Notes: generated by a model from the letters alone, not told the origin. A stretch of DNA of 64,000 nucleotides from Nocardioides speluncae (GCF_003121585.1 NZ_QEOO01000036.1:248001-312000), one strand, 5' to 3'; shown: positions 1 to 8,710, numbered from the stretch's first letter. Numbers and translations: made by a program.

Positions 1-201
1 GCCGACCCGGCCGGTCCTTGCGGTGACTCGGCCCTTGACCGTGGCCGGCTGCACCAGCTTCGCCTTGACCGGGTTGGCCGCGGAGTTTTTGACGATGACG
101 CCCTGCAGGGCCCGAGCGGCATCGGCGGTCGTCGGCGCCCAAGCGAGGCCGAGGACGAAGGCAAGCATGACAATCACGGTGGTTCGGGTGGGTTTGCGCA
201 T
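1..201 (-). CDS. Secreted protein, N-terminal part (runs off left edge)
   Basis: Only the first 67 residues lie in the window; the frame is open to base 1. The protein starts with a basic stretch (MRKPTRTT), a hydrophobic core (VIVMLAFVLGLAW) and a plausible signal peptidase I site after TADA near residue 28, so export is likely. The visible mature part is Val/Lys/Ala-rich without a recognised motif. A purine-rich AGAAAG stretch precedes the ATG at 201. It is divergent from the phosphatidyltransferase gene. No function can be assigned from this fragment. Confidence 0.6.
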   Translation of the reverse strand, partial: MRKPTRTTVIVMLAFVLGLAWAPTTADAARALQGVIVKNSAANPVKAKLVQPATVKGRVTARTGRVG

Positions 202-290
202 GACTTTGCTTTCTCTGGGAGGGACCTCGATCGTGCTCCTCCCTGCCGGCGCCATGCCAGTGTGTGTGCAAGGGCTGGGGTGACATGCCC

Positions 291-296
291 TAGGCT
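291..296 (+). promoter_or_regulatory. -10 box (TAGGCT) for the phosphatidyltransferase gene
   Basis: TAGGCT fits the actinobacterial TANNNT -10 pattern and ends 9 nt before the ATG, which predicts a leaderless or nearly leaderless transcript. No convincing -35 is seen. Confidence 0.45.
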
Positions 297-305
297 GCAG
301 CCGCC

Positions 306-938
306 ATGCTCGATCGATTCAAAGCCTTCTGGACCGGCATCTTCCAGCCCGTCATCAGCCTGCTGCTGCGCCTCGGCGTGAGCCCGGACGCCGTCACGCT
401 GGTCGGCACGGTCGGGGTGGTCGCCGGTGCGGTGATCTTCTTCCCGCAGGGCGAGCTGTTGATCGGCGTACTGGTGATCACGGCGTTCGTCTTCTCCGAC
501 CTGATCGACGGCGCGATGGCCCGCCAGTCGGGGCGGTCCAGCGTCTTCGGCGCGTTCCTGGACTCCACGCTCGACCGAGTCGGCGACGCCGCGATCTTCG
601 GCTCGCTGGCGATGTACTACGTCGGACCGGGCGACAACGACTGGCTGGCGGCGCTGGCGCTGTACTGCCTGACCATGGGCTCGGTGACGTCGTACGCGCG
701 GGCCCGGGCAGAGTCGCTCGGGATGACAGCGAAGGTCGGCATCGCCGAGCGCTCCGACCGGCTGGTCTCGATCCTGGTGATCACCGGCCTGGCCGACCTG
801 GTCAACCGCCTCGGCGCCGGCGAGGACGCGCTGATCCTGATCCCGATCACGCTCGGCCTGCTTGCGGTGGCTAGCACGATCACCGTCGTCCAGCGGATCC
901 TGACGGTCCGCGACCAGGCTCGCGCCGCGGCCCCGTGA
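306..938 (+). CDS. pgsA: CDP-alcohol phosphatidyltransferase (PgsA/PI-phosphate synthase type)
   Basis: Integral membrane enzyme of 210 aa that transfers a phosphatidyl group from CDP-diacylglycerol to an alcohol (in actinobacteria at this position usually inositol phosphate). The complete family signature D-x2-D-G-x2-A-R-x8-G-x3-D-x3-D is present at about residues 65-90 (DLIDGAMAR ... GAFLDSTLD), followed by several hydrophobic segments. In mycobacteria and many relatives this gene is followed by the PIM acyltransferase and pimA; here it is followed by a secreted protein and pdxS, so the usual partners are missing at this place. Substrate (inositol phosphate or glycerol phosphate) is inferred from context only. 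Confidence 0.85.
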   Translation: MLDRFKAFWTGIFQPVISLLLRLGVSPDAVTLVGTVGVVAGAVIFFPQGELLIGVLVITAFVFSDLIDGAMARQSGRSSVFGAFLDSTLDRVGDAAIFGSLAMYYVGPGDNDWLAALALYCLTMGSVTSYARARAESLGMTAKVGIAERSDRLVSILVITGLADLVNRLGAGEDALILIPITLGLLAVASTITVVQRILTVRDQARAAAP

Positions 939-1091
939 CCAGCTGCCTCGTAACCATCTCAAGCGCCCACCCCCAGGGGGTGCTTAAGCTGGTCTGATCC
1001 CTACGGGTTGACCCGATCGCGTCATTGCACTGGAGACCGAGTCGCGGAAGGGTTCACCGAAGGTGCGGGGGTCGGGCACCGAGGAGGACCA

Positions 1092-1625
1092 ATGAAGGTC
1101 ATCAGGAGCATCGGCTCAACGGCACTCGCCGGGGCCTTGATGGTTGCCGTCGGCGCGGCGCCGGCAGGAGCGGCAAAGCCGGAACGGATCCCGTTCGAGG
1201 ACCGTTTCGAGTTCACCGTTGAGGACTTCTGTGACGAGCCGGGTCTCGACGCTGCGATCGAGGGTGTCGCCTCAGGCGTGGCCACGATCCGTACGCGTGA
1301 CGGGTTCGACTACGTCACCGAGCACGTCCGGGTCCGGCAGACCATCACGGCGGCTGGTGTGACTACGACGTACACGGAGAGGACGCTGTTCGCCGACCAC
1401 ACCATCTCCGACCTGGGCGACACGATCGAGGTGATCGTCCTGGCCACCGGCAACTCCACCCTTTACGGACCGGACGGCAAGGCGATCGCCCGAGGGCCCG
1501 GACAGGTGCGGTTCCGCGTGGTGCTCGACGAGGCCACGGGGGAGGAGCTCAGCTTCGAGCTCATCAAGGGCTCGACGGGGCGCAACGACGACTTTTGTGC
1601 GGCCGAGCTGGCCGTGCGCTCCTGA
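1092..1625 (+). CDS. Secreted protein of unknown function
   Basis: 177 aa from an ATG preceded by a strong GAGGAGG ribosome-binding site; longer upstream starts in the frame lack one. The N-terminus is a classical signal peptide (MKVIRSIGSTALAGALMVAV) with an AGA-A-type cleavage site around residue 28. The mature domain has two cysteines, one near the start (DFCDEP) and one near the end (DDFCAAE), which could form a disulfide joining the termini, and an alternating beta-rich pattern of Thr/Val/Arg. I do not recognise the family. It is a single gene between pgsA and pdxS. Confidence 0.75.
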   Translation: MKVIRSIGSTALAGALMVAVGAAPAGAAKPERIPFEDRFEFTVEDFCDEPGLDAAIEGVASGVATIRTRDGFDYVTEHVRVRQTITAAGVTTTYTERTLFADHTISDLGDTIEVIVLATGNSTLYGPDGKAIARGPGQVRFRVVLDEATGEELSFELIKGSTGRNDDFCAAELAVRS

Positions 1626-1672
1626 CGATTGCCGGGCGCTAGCGGATTCAGCGTCTGGTAGTTGCCCGCCGT

Positions 1673-1678
1673 AGGCTT
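1673..1678 (+). promoter_or_regulatory. -10 box (TAGGCT) for the pdxS operon
   Basis: TAGGCT ends 6 nt before the pdxS ATG with no Shine-Dalgarno sequence between them except a G-run, so pdxS is predicted to be transcribed leaderless. Confidence 0.5.
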
Positions 1679-1684
1679 GGGGGC

Positions 1685-2599
1685 ATGTCAACCGTTACCC
1701 CCAACCCTGCCTCGGGGCACACCACCGGCACCGCCGCCGTCAAGCGCGGCATGGCCGAGATGCTGAAGGGCGGCGTCATCATGGACGTCGTCACTCCGGA
1801 GCAGGCCAAGATCGCCGAGGACGCCGGCGCGGTCGCCGTGATGGCGCTCGAGCGCGTCCCTGCCGACATCCGCGCCCAGGGCGGCGTGTCCCGGATGAGC
1901 GACCCGGACATGATCGACGGCATCATCGAGGCCGTCTCGATCCCGGTGATGGCGAAGGCCCGGATCGGCCACTTCGCCGAGGCGCAGGTGCTGCAGAGCC
2001 TGGGTGTGGACTACATCGACGAGTCCGAGGTGCTGACACCCGCGGACTACGCCAACCACATCGACAAGTGGGCGTTCACGGTGCCGTTCGTCTGCGGCGC
2101 GACCAACCTCGGTGAGGCGCTGCGCCGGATCACCGAGGGCGCGGCGATGATCCGCTCCAAGGGCGAGGCCGGCACCGGCGACGTCTCCAACGCGGTCACC
2201 CACATGCGCACCATCCGCGCCGAGCTGCGCCGGCTCGCGGCGCTCGAGGATGACGAGCTGTACGTCGCGGCGAAGGAGCTGCAGGCGCCGTACCAGCTGG
2301 TCAAGGAGGTCGCCGAGAACGGCAAGCTCCCGGTCGTGCTGTTCACCGCAGGCGGCATCGCGACGCCCGCCGACGCGGCGATGATGATGCAGCTCGGCGC
2401 CGAGGGCGTCTTCGTCGGTTCGGGCATCTTCAAGTCCGGCAACCCGGCCCAGCGCGCCGAGGCGATCGTCAAGGCCACCACCTTCCACGACGACCCCGAC
2501 GTTGTCGCCAAGGTCTCGCGTGGCCTCGGCGAGGCGATGGTCGGCATCAACGTCGACGAGATCCCGCAGCCGCACCGGCTGTCCGAGCGCGGCTGGTGA
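1685..2599 (+). CDS. pdxS: Pyridoxal 5'-phosphate synthase, PdxS subunit
   Basis: 304 aa (beta/alpha)8-barrel synthase subunit that makes PLP from ribose 5-phosphate, glyceraldehyde 3-phosphate and ammonia supplied by PdxT. Family hallmarks are all visible: [15 protein letters not shown], the Asp of [26 protein letters not shown]-type loop, the Schiff-base Lys in VMAKARIGH (about residue 91) and the EAGTGD phosphate-binding loop. It is the first gene of an operon with an uncharacterised gene and pdxT; its stop overlaps the next start as GTGA. Confidence 0.97.
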   Translation: MSTVTPNPASGHTTGTAAVKRGMAEMLKGGVIMDVVTPEQAKIAEDAGAVAVMALERVPADIRAQGGVSRMSDPDMIDGIIEAVSIPVMAKARIGHFAEAQVLQSLGVDYIDESEVLTPADYANHIDKWAFTVPFVCGATNLGEALRRITEGAAMIRSKGEAGTGDVSNAVTHMRTIRAELRRLAALEDDELYVAAKELQAPYQLVKEVAENGKLPVVLFTAGGIATPADAAMMMQLGAEGVFVGSGIFKSGNPAQRAEAIVKATTFHDDPDVVAKVSRGLGEAMVGINVDEIPQPHRLSERGW

Positions 2600-3174
2600 G
2601 CTCGCCGGCCCGAGAGCGTGTCGAGCAGGACCTGCAGGACTTCGCGCGCCTGCAGGTCCGCGCCGGCCTGCTCTCCGAGGCCGACGCGCTGCGCGAGGTG
2701 GTCGAGGCGATCTCGGCCGAGCTGCCGGGCATCGACGCCCAGGTGCTCGCCCGGGCCTGGCTGGCCAAGGCCCGGGCCGACCTGCGTGGCGACCAGGCGG
2801 CGTGGCCCGAGGTGACCGACTACGACCGGCTGCAGTCGGTGTTCGCCGAGTGCGAGCCGCACGACGTACGCGTGCTGCAGGGCGTGGACGACCACTGGTC
2901 GGCGAAGGCCGAGCTCGACCGGCTCACCGCCGCCGACAGCCAGCCACGCGGGCTGGCGTGGTTCACCCAGACCGACGTCTGGCACGCCATCGACGACGGC
3001 ATGCTCGAGGTCAACCTCTGGCACGGCACTACGGCGAACGTCGCTCCCGGCGACAGCCTGCTGACCGCCGTCCTGTCCTGCTTTGGCCGGCACGGGCTCA
3101 AGGCACACTTCGACGAGGGCCGGATCGAGGTCGCCGCCCACTGGCACCGTCGCGCCGCGGAGTCGGAGTCGTGA
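2596..3174 (+). CDS. Conserved protein between pdxS and pdxT, function unknown
   Basis: 192 aa starting with GTG overlapping the pdxS stop by 4 nt, and its stop shares one base with the pdxT ATG, so it is translationally coupled inside the PLP synthase operon. The N-terminal third is helical and charged, the centre contains a Trp-rich segment ([17 protein letters not shown] ... NLWHGT) and the C-terminus ends [11 protein letters not shown]. No signal peptide or membrane segment. It resembles the small cytosolic proteins of the DUF6891 type, but I cannot confirm that. In other actinobacteria an acyl-CoA thioesterase or unrelated gene often sits here. Confidence 0.7.
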   Translation: MSSPARERVEQDLQDFARLQVRAGLLSEADALREVVEAISAELPGIDAQVLARAWLAKARADLRGDQAAWPEVTDYDRLQSVFAECEPHDVRVLQGVDDHWSAKAELDRLTAADSQPRGLAWFTQTDVWHAIDDGMLEVNLWHGTTANVAPGDSLLTAVLSCFGRHGLKAHFDEGRIEVAAHWHRRAAESES

Positions 3175-3749
3175 TGGCCGCCCCCACCATCGGTGTCTTC
3201 GCGCTCCAGGGAGACGTTCGTGAACACCTCCGCGCGCTGACCGAGCTCGGCGCGACCGCGATCTCGGTACGGCGCCCCTCCGAGCTCGACGCCTGCGACG
3301 GCCTCGTGCTGCCGGGCGGGGAGTCGACCACGATGTACAAGCTGGCCCGGGCTTTCGACCTTTTCGAGCCGCTTCGGCAGCGGATCAAGGACGGGATGCC
3401 CGCCTTCGGCACCTGCGCCGGCATGATCATGCTCGCCGACCGGGTGGTCGGCGGCACCGCGGACCAGGAGACCCTCGGCGGGCTCGACATCACCGTCCGG
3501 CGCAACGCCTTCGGCCGCCAGGTCGACTCGTTCGAGGAGGACCTGAAGCTCGACGGCCTCGACGACCCGGTCCACGCCGTCTTCATCCGCGCGCCCTGGG
3601 TCGAGCAGGCCGGCCCGGACATCGAGGTCCTCGCCGAAGCCGCCGGCCACCCGGTCGCCGTACGACAGGGCGCGCTGCTCGCCACGTCGTTCCACCCCGA
3701 GGTCGGCAGCGACCTCCGCCTGCACGAGCTGTTCCTCGGACTGATCTGA
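3174..3749 (+). CDS. pdxT: Pyridoxal 5'-phosphate synthase glutaminase subunit PdxT
   Basis: 191 aa class I glutamine amidotransferase that hydrolyses glutamine and channels ammonia to PdxS. The catalytic triad is visible: nucleophile Cys in [10 protein letters not shown] (about residue 82) and His/Glu in TSFHPEVG near residue 170; the oxyanion motif LPGGEST lies at about residue 45. ATG chosen because it overlaps the preceding stop by one base and gives the normal family start ([13 protein letters not shown]); an in-frame GTG lies directly before it. Confidence 0.95.
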   Translation: MAAPTIGVFALQGDVREHLRALTELGATAISVRRPSELDACDGLVLPGGESTTMYKLARAFDLFEPLRQRIKDGMPAFGTCAGMIMLADRVVGGTADQETLGGLDITVRRNAFGRQVDSFEEDLKLDGLDDPVHAVFIRAPWVEQAGPDIEVLAEAAGHPVAVRQGALLATSFHPEVGSDLRLHELFLGLI

Positions 3750-3779
3750 GGCGTCTGGGCAGAGCACCTGACGAACGTT

Positions 3780-3822
3780 GTCAGACTCCTGTCAGGCCGT
3801 GGTCAGTCCGGCTTCCTAGCGT
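3780..3822 (+). promoter_or_regulatory. SARP-type direct repeats (3 x GTCAG, 11-bp spacing) plus -10
   Basis: GTCAG occurs at 3780, 3791 and 3802, exactly 11 bp apart, and a candidate -10 (TAGCGT, 3817-3822) begins 10 nt after the last GTCAG, i.e. 8 nt after a 7-nt repeat unit. SARP/AfsR regulators are known to bind short direct repeats at 11-bp spacing with the last unit about 8 bp from the -10. A large SARP gene lies 640 bp downstream. Binding by that protein is inference. Confidence 0.5.
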
Positions 3823-3891
3823 CTTCGGCGGCTCACCGATCCCATTCGGGGGCCGCCGACCGGATACCCGACGCACATGGAGGAACTCACG

Positions 3892-4351
3892 ATGATGACG
3901 AAGAGACTGACTGTCGGCCTGGCAGCAGTGACCCTCGCCGGCAGCACGCTCGCGACGATCGGAGCGGCCCAGGCGGGCTCCTGACAGTGGCGCGAATGCC
4001 GGTGCCGCAAAGGCGGAGTCGGCGCGGGCGACGTCGGTCTGCCTCTACCGGCTGTACGCCGACAACACCGAGGACTGGACCGGCACCGACGAGCCGTACC
4101 ACTACCGTCCGGCTTGGAGCCGGACGATCTGGGGCCCGAAGGAGATGGAGGCCGGCACCTCCCGCTCGGTCAACATCGCAGTCGGTGTCGGTGCGGTCAT
4201 CCACCTGTTCGACAACGACGACCCGGATGCCGACGACTTCCTGGGCGCCAACACGATCGACAGCGTGGACGGCGAGGTCGACGTGTACACGTTCGCAGAC
4301 TCCGACTACAAGTACCGGCTGAGCGTGCGCCCGCGGAGCTGGTGCTCGTAG
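3892..4351 (+). pseudogene. Secreted C2-like protein, frameshifted at the signal peptide cleavage site
   Basis: An ATG with an excellent GGAGGA site opens a signal peptide (MMTKRLTVGLAAVTLAG ... GAAQA) that stops at a TGA at 3982. Dropping one G from the GGG at 3975-3977 restores AQA-APDSG and continues in one frame for 152 residues to the stop at 4351. The mature part (YRLYADNTEDWTGTDEPYHY, IWGPKEME, FDNDDPDADDFLG, SDYKYRLSVRP) has the acidic-loop, beta-sandwich look of small secreted C2-like proteins that respond to DE-rich calcium-type sites. Either a recent null mutation or a one-base sequence error. It sits behind a SARP-like promoter and before the AfsR-type gene. Confidence 0.6.
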
Positions 4352-4373
4352 TCCGTTCCCCTCTCCTAGGCCG

Positions 4374-4408
4374 AGCCTGGGTCGCCGGCGCCGCCGACGG
4401 CCCAGGCT
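4374..4408 (+). terminator. GC-rich hairpin between the C2-like gene and the SARP gene
   Basis: AGCCTGGG (4374-4381) pairs with CCCAGGCT (4401-4408), and the 19-nt interior is itself GC-rich and partly self-complementary. There is no U-run, as is usual for high-GC actinobacteria. Terminator or attenuator; TAGGCT at 4407-4412 on its right flank could also be the -10 of the next gene. Confidence 0.5.
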
Positions 4409-4461
4409 AGGCTGTTGCGCCGGGCGGCCGTCGGGTCGAGCAGGCGACACCTGGGGGTGCG

Positions 4462-7293
4462 ATGGCAGTAGCCAGTTCCGCAAGCCTCGAGGTTCGGCTG
4501 CTTGGGCGGGTCGAGGCCATCGTCGACGGCGAGCCGGTTGAGTTGCCAGGACGTCGGCCGCGGGCGCTGTTGGCGGTGCTGGCGCTGTCGGCGGGGGAGT
4601 CGGTGCCGGCGGAGTCGCTGTACGAGCGGGTCTGGGGACACGACCAGGCGGGCGACGTGCGCGCCAGTCTCTACACCTGTGTGAGCCGGCTACGCCGTGC
4701 GCTCGGTGACGATGCGATCGGAACCGAGTCCGGCCGGTATCAGCTGCGGGTCGAGCCGGAGCGGGTGGACGCGGTGCACTTCGGGCGGCTGCTGGACCGG
4801 GCGGGCCGACGGGGCACGGACCCGGAGCCGTTGCTGCGCGAGGCACTCGGCCTGTGGCTGGGGGAGCCGTTCGGAGGCGAGCCGCTCTCCGACTGGCTGG
4901 CCGAGCACGAGTCGCGGCGGCTGACCGAGCGGTGGCTGGCAGCGGTTCAGCAGCGGACCGACTTCGACCTGGCGGCCGGCCGGCACGGTGAGCTGGTCGC
5001 CGAGCTGGAGCAGCTGACGGCGGCGTACCCGCTGCGTGAGCCGCTGTGGGCCAGATATCTGCTGGCACTTGACGGATCCGGTCGGCCGGCCGATGCGCTG
5101 GCGGCGTACGAGCGGGTCCGAGTGCGGCTGGTCGACGAGCTCGGGATCGACCCGAGCCCGGAGCTGCAGAGCCTGTACGCCGGTCTGTTGCGCGGCGAGC
5201 GGCTGACGGTGACCGCAGCCGGGCCGGCGCTGGCGGTGCCGCGGCAGCTGCCTCCGGACGCCGGGACCGTCACCGGCCGTGGCGACGCCCTGACCGAGCT
5301 TGACGGGCTGCTCGACAAGCTGCCCGACGAGGCGAGCCGGAGCCAGGTCGTGCTCGGGGTGCTGCACGGCATGGGCGGGGTCGGAAAGACCACGGTCGCG
5401 GTGCACTGGGCGCACCGGGTCTCGGACCGGTTTCCGGACGGCCAGCTGTTCGTGAACCTCCGTGGCTACGGGCCCGGTGAGCCGATGGAACCCGCGGCCG
5501 CCCTCGACCTGCTGCTCCGCGGCATCGGTGTGCCCGGCTACCGGATTCCGGGCGGCGTGGATGCCCGAGCCGGCCTGTGGCGCAGCAGCGTGTCGGCCAA
5601 GCGGGTCCTGGTCCTGCTCGACAACGCCCGTGACGCCGAGCAGGTCCGGCCACTCCTGCCCGGCGCCGGCTGCATGGTCCTGGTGACCAGCCGGGCCCAG
5701 CTCGGTGGTCTGGCTGCTCGGGACGGTGCGCATCGGGTGCGGCTGGACGTCCTGCCCGAACGAGAGGCGACCTCGCTGCTGCGGTCACGGCTGGTCACCG
5801 ATTCCGTCGACGAGTCGGCCGTGGCCGAGCTTGCCGCGCTCTGCGGTCGGCTCCCTCTCGCCCTGACGGTCGCCGCCGAGCGTGCCAACCAGTACGCCGA
5901 TCGACCGCTCGCCGAGCTGACCGCCGAGCTGCGCGACGAGCGGCAGCGTCTCGACGCCTTCGCCGACCCGGACGACGCACTCGCCGATGTCCGCGCCGTA
6001 CTCTCCTGGTCAGTCGACGCGCTCGATGCCGATACCGCGCGACTGTTCCGACTCCTCGGACTGGCGCCGGGGGCGGACATCAGCGTCGACGCGGTCGCCG
6101 CACTCGCGGGCGAGCCGCCGGCTGTCGCTCGTCGCCTCCTGCACCGGCTCACCGATGCGAACCTGGCAACGGCGACGGCGGAGGGCCGGTTCCAGATCCA
6201 CGACCTGGTTCGTGCGTACGCCGCTGAGGCTGTGAAGCTCGAACCAGCCGGCGTGCAGCGCGAGGCCCTGCGGCGCTTCTACCAGTGGTGCCTGCGCACG
6301 GCCACCAATGCGGAGCGGGTGTTCTCGCCGCACATGTCGATCCTGCATCCAGACGACGAGGTGCCCGGCGTACCTGATACCGACTTCGGGAGCGACCAGG
6401 CGGCGGTCGTGGCCTGGTTCGACGAAGAGACCGACTTCCTGCTCGCGATCGCCGAGGCCGCGGTGCAGTCGCATCCATGGGTGACGGTGGGAATCGCGCA
6501 TGCCCTGTGGGACGAGATCCGATGGAATCGGCCATGGGAAGAGGCTCTCGACCTGCATCATCTCGCCACGCATGCCGCGCAGACGCTCGGCAGCGACCTG
6601 GCCGAGGCCCGGACGCTCAACACCCTTGGTCTCGCGTACCTCGGCGGACAGGCGCCCGACGAGGCGGTGAACGCGTTTGAGCAGGCGCTTGCGCTCTTCG
6701 AGAAGCTGACGGAGGTCGCTTGGCAGTCACGTGTGCTCAACAACCTCGGCATGGCTTCTGGTGATTGCGGCCAGCCGATGGCGGCACTCGACTACTACCG
6801 ACGAGCGCTCGCGCTGAAGCTGCAACTTGGCGACCTCCGCGGCGAAGCCAACGTGCGTAACAACCTCGCGTACGACCTCACCGATCTGTCGCTGCACGAC
6901 TCGGCGATCGCCGAAGCTCGACAAGCGGTGGCGCTCTACCGTCATGCCGGTTCGCCTATTGACCAGGCCAAGGGCCTGGACACGGTTGGTGCTGCACTGC
7001 TGGCGAGCGGCGACGGCCAAGCGGCGCTCGACTGTTTCGTAGAAGCCCTGGAGCTCGGCCGAGACCGGATCCTGGCCCGCCCACACGCGATCATCCTCAC
7101 GAACCTGGCCCGCAGCCAGCGTGCGGTCGGCCGAACCGCGGAGGCGCGCTTCACGTTGCGGTCGGCCATCGCCTTCATCGACGAGCACGCGATCAGCGAC
7201 ACCCGCGACCTGCGGCGGGCGGATCTGGTCGAGCTGCTTGCGTCGGTGCCCGGCGACCCGACGCGACGAGAGGACGCACGCGTCGACAGGTAG
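4462..7293 (+). CDS. AfsR/SARP-family transcriptional regulator with NB-ARC and TPR domains
   Basis: 943 aa, the full AfsR-like architecture. Order: winged-helix DNA-binding domain (about 8-95, RPRALLAVLAL ... YTCVSRLRRALG), bacterial transcriptional activation domain (about 100-245, ending ELGIDPSPELQ), a linker, an NB-ARC ATPase with P-loop GMGGVGKTT at about 303-311, VLVLLDN and CGRLPLAL motifs, and C-terminal TPR repeats (about 690-930, e.g. NTLGLAYLGGQ, NNLGMASGDCG, NNLAYDL). Such proteins activate secondary-metabolite or morphogenesis genes by binding direct repeats overlapping the -35. A candidate site lies upstream of the preceding gene (3780-3806). Inserted between pdxT and yebC, which are often neighbours. 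Confidence 0.92.
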   Translation: MAVASSASLEVRLLGRVEAIVDGEPVELPGRRPRALLAVLALSAGESVPAESLYERVWGHDQAGDVRASLYTCVSRLRRALGDDAIGTESGRYQLRVEPERVDAVHFGRLLDRAGRRGTDPEPLLREALGLWLGEPFGGEPLSDWLAEHESRRLTERWLAAVQQRTDFDLAAGRHGELVAELEQLTAAYPLREPLWARYLLALDGSGRPADALAAYERVRVRLVDELGIDPSPELQSLYAGLLRGERLTVTAAGPALAVPRQLPPDAGTVTGRGDALTELDGLLDKLPDEASRSQVVLGVLHGMGGVGKTTVAVHWAHRVSDRFPDGQLFVNLRGYGPGEPMEPAAALDLLLRGIGVPGYRIPGGVDARAGLWRSSVSAKRVLVLLDNARDAEQVRPLLPGAGCMVLVTSRAQLGGLAARDGAHRVRLDVLPEREATSLLRSRLVTDSVDESAVAELAALCGRLPLALTVAAERANQYADRPLAELTAELRDERQRLDAFADPDDALADVRAVLSWSVDALDADTARLFRLLGLAPGADISVDAVAALAGEPPAVARRLLHRLTDANLATATAEGRFQIHDLVRAYAAEAVKLEPAGVQREALRRFYQWCLRTATNAERVFSPHMSILHPDDEVPGVPDTDFGSDQAAVVAWFDEETDFLLAIAEAAVQSHPWVTVGIAHALWDEIRWNRPWEEALDLHHLATHAAQTLGSDLAEARTLNTLGLAYLGGQAPDEAVNAFEQALALFEKLTEVAWQSRVLNNLGMASGDCGQPMAALDYYRRALALKLQLGDLRGEANVRNNLAYDLTDLSLHDSAIAEARQAVALYRHAGSPIDQAKGLDTVGAALLASGDGQAALDCFVEALELGRDRILARPHAIILTNLARSQRAVGRTAEARFTLRSAIAFIDEHAISDTRDLRRADLVELLASVPGDPTRREDARVDR

Positions 7294-7366
7294 GCTGCGG
7301 GGGTGCCGACTCGGGCCGCTCGGGCCCCGTACGTGTCGGCGTACCTGAGACCAGAAGAGGATCTGC

Positions 7367-8131
7367 ATGTCCGGCCACTCCAAATGGGCCACTACCAAGC
7401 ACAAGAAGGCGGTCATCGACGCCCGGCGCGGCAAGCTTTTCGCCAAGCTGATCAAGAACGTCGAGGTCGCCGCGCGCATGGGCGGTGGTGACATCAGCGG
7501 CAACCCGACGCTCTACGACGCCGTACAGAAGGCGAAGAAGTCGTCGGTGCCCAACGACAACATCGACCGCGCGATCAAGCGTGGCTCCGGTGCGGAGGCG
7601 GGCGGCGCGGACTACCAGACGATCATGTACGAGGGCTACGGCCCGTCGGGCGTCGCGATGCTGGTCGAGTGCCTCACCGACAACAAGAACCGCGCCGCCA
7701 TGGAGGTGCGCACGGTCATGACCCGCAACGGCGGCTCCCTGGCCGACGCCGGCTCGGTGTCGTTCCTGTTCCACCGCAAGGGCGTGGTGATCGTCCCGGT
7801 CGAGCAGGACGACAAGAAGGTCACCGAGGACGACGTCCTCGAGGCCACGCTCGAGGCCGGCGCCGACAGCATCAACGACCTGGGGGAGTCCTTCGAGGTC
7901 GTCTCCGAGGCGAGCGACCTGGTTGCCGTCCGCTCCGCGCTCCAGGCCGCCGGGATCGACTACGACTCCGCGGAGGCGTCGTTCGTGCCCGACATGCAGG
8001 TCGAGCTCGACAAGGACGCGGCGGCCAAGATCTTCCGGCTGATCGAGCTGCTCGAGGACCTCGACGACGTCCAGAACATCTTCGCCAACTTTGACGTCTC
8101 CGACGAGGTCATGGCGCAGCTGGACGCGTGA
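7367..8131 (+). CDS. yebC: YebC/PmpR family protein (TACO1-type)
   Basis: 254 aa, normal family length. The N-terminal [20 protein letters not shown] block and the central [14 protein letters not shown] and GSVSFLF motifs identify the family, which has been described as DNA-binding regulator and, for some members, as a factor relieving ribosome stalling. GAGGATC before the ATG serves as ribosome-binding site; a TAGGCT -10 overlaps the stop codon of the SARP gene (7291-7296). Normally next to ruvC; here separated from it by the repeat arrays and a TetR operon. Confidence 0.95.
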   Translation: MSGHSKWATTKHKKAVIDARRGKLFAKLIKNVEVAARMGGGDISGNPTLYDAVQKAKKSSVPNDNIDRAIKRGSGAEAGGADYQTIMYEGYGPSGVAMLVECLTDNKNRAAMEVRTVMTRNGGSLADAGSVSFLFHRKGVVIVPVEQDDKKVTEDDVLEATLEAGADSINDLGESFEVVSEASDLVAVRSALQAAGIDYDSAEASFVPDMQVELDKDAAAKIFRLIELLEDLDDVQNIFANFDVSDEVMAQLDA

Positions 8132-8140
8132 AGCCGCACC

Positions 8141-8344
8141 GACCCGGCCGGTGTTGACGCCCAGGTACGTCGACCCGGCCGGTGTTGACGCCCAGGTACG
8201 TCGACCCGGCCGGTGTTGACGCCCAGGTACGTCGACCCGGCCGGTGTTGACGCCCAGGTACGTCGACCCGGCCGGTGTTGACGCCCAGGTACGTCGACCC
8301 GGCCGGTGTTGACGCCCAGGTACGTCGACCCGGCCGGTATTGAC
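8141..8344 (+). repeat. 31-bp tandem array, forward block (7 cores)
   Basis: Seven copies of the core GACCCGGCCGGTGTTGAC start at 8141, 8172, 8203, 8234, 8265, 8296 and 8327, exactly 31 bp apart. The 13-nt spacer GCCCAGGTACGTC is identical in all six intervals. The last core carries one change (GTATT for GTGTT). The array starts 10 nt after the yebC stop codon. Identical spacers rule out a CRISPR. The period is close to three helical turns. Confidence 0.95.
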
Positions 8345-8359
8345 GATCCGTATGAGCAT

Positions 8360-8710
8360 GGGCCGGGTCACCGCTGTCGCATGTGAACACGGGCCGGGTC
8401 ACCGCTGTCGCATGTGAACACGGGCCGGGTCACCGCTGTCGCATGTGAACACAGGCCGGGTCACCGCTGTCGCATGTGAACACGGGCCGGGTCACCGCTG
8501 TCGCATGTGAACACGGGCCGGGTCACCGCTGTCGCATGTGAACACGGGCCGGGTCACCGCTGTCGCATGTGAACACGGGCCGGGTCACCGCTGTCGCATG
8601 TGAACACGGGCCGGGTCACCGCTGTCGCATGTGAACACGGGCCGGGTCACCGCTGTCGCATGTGAACACGGGCCGGGTCACCGCTGTCGCATGTGAACAC
8701 CGGCCGGGTC
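8360..8710 (-). repeat. 31-bp tandem array, inverted block (11 cores plus one partial)
   Basis: Read on the minus strand the unit is core GACCCGGCCCGTGTTCAC plus spacer ATGCGACAGCGGT. Full cores lie at 8383, 8414, 8445 and every 31 bp to 8693; a partial one (GGGCCGGGTC) lies at 8360. One copy (8445) has A for G, and the last (8693-8710) has the G variant of the forward block. The core is that of the forward block except for two G/C exchanges; the spacer is unrelated. A 15-nt linker separates the blocks. The last core ends 5 nt before the stop of the TetR gene. Confidence 0.95.

Noticed and set aside
1-16. GCCGACCCGGCCGGT at the left edge as a solo copy of the 31-bp family core
   Set aside because: It matches only the first 12 core bases, lies in the coding frame of the secreted protein, and is common GC-rich sequence; the diagnostic GTGTTSAC half is missing.
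2502-3173. Long plus-strand frame upstream of pdxT
   Set aside because: Arg/Ala-rich out-of-frame translation of pdxS and the following gene; pdxT starts at the overlapping ATG at 3174.
8109-8402. Minus-strand open frames with repeated GRVDVPGRQH-type peptides across the arrays
   Set aside because: A 31-nt period runs through all three frames without creating stops, so open frames are automatic. They also antisense yebC; no start site or family supports them. The same holds for the frames over 41119-42678.
8141-8710. CRISPR array
   Set aside because: The segments between the conserved cores are identical within each block and only 13 nt long; no cas genes are present.
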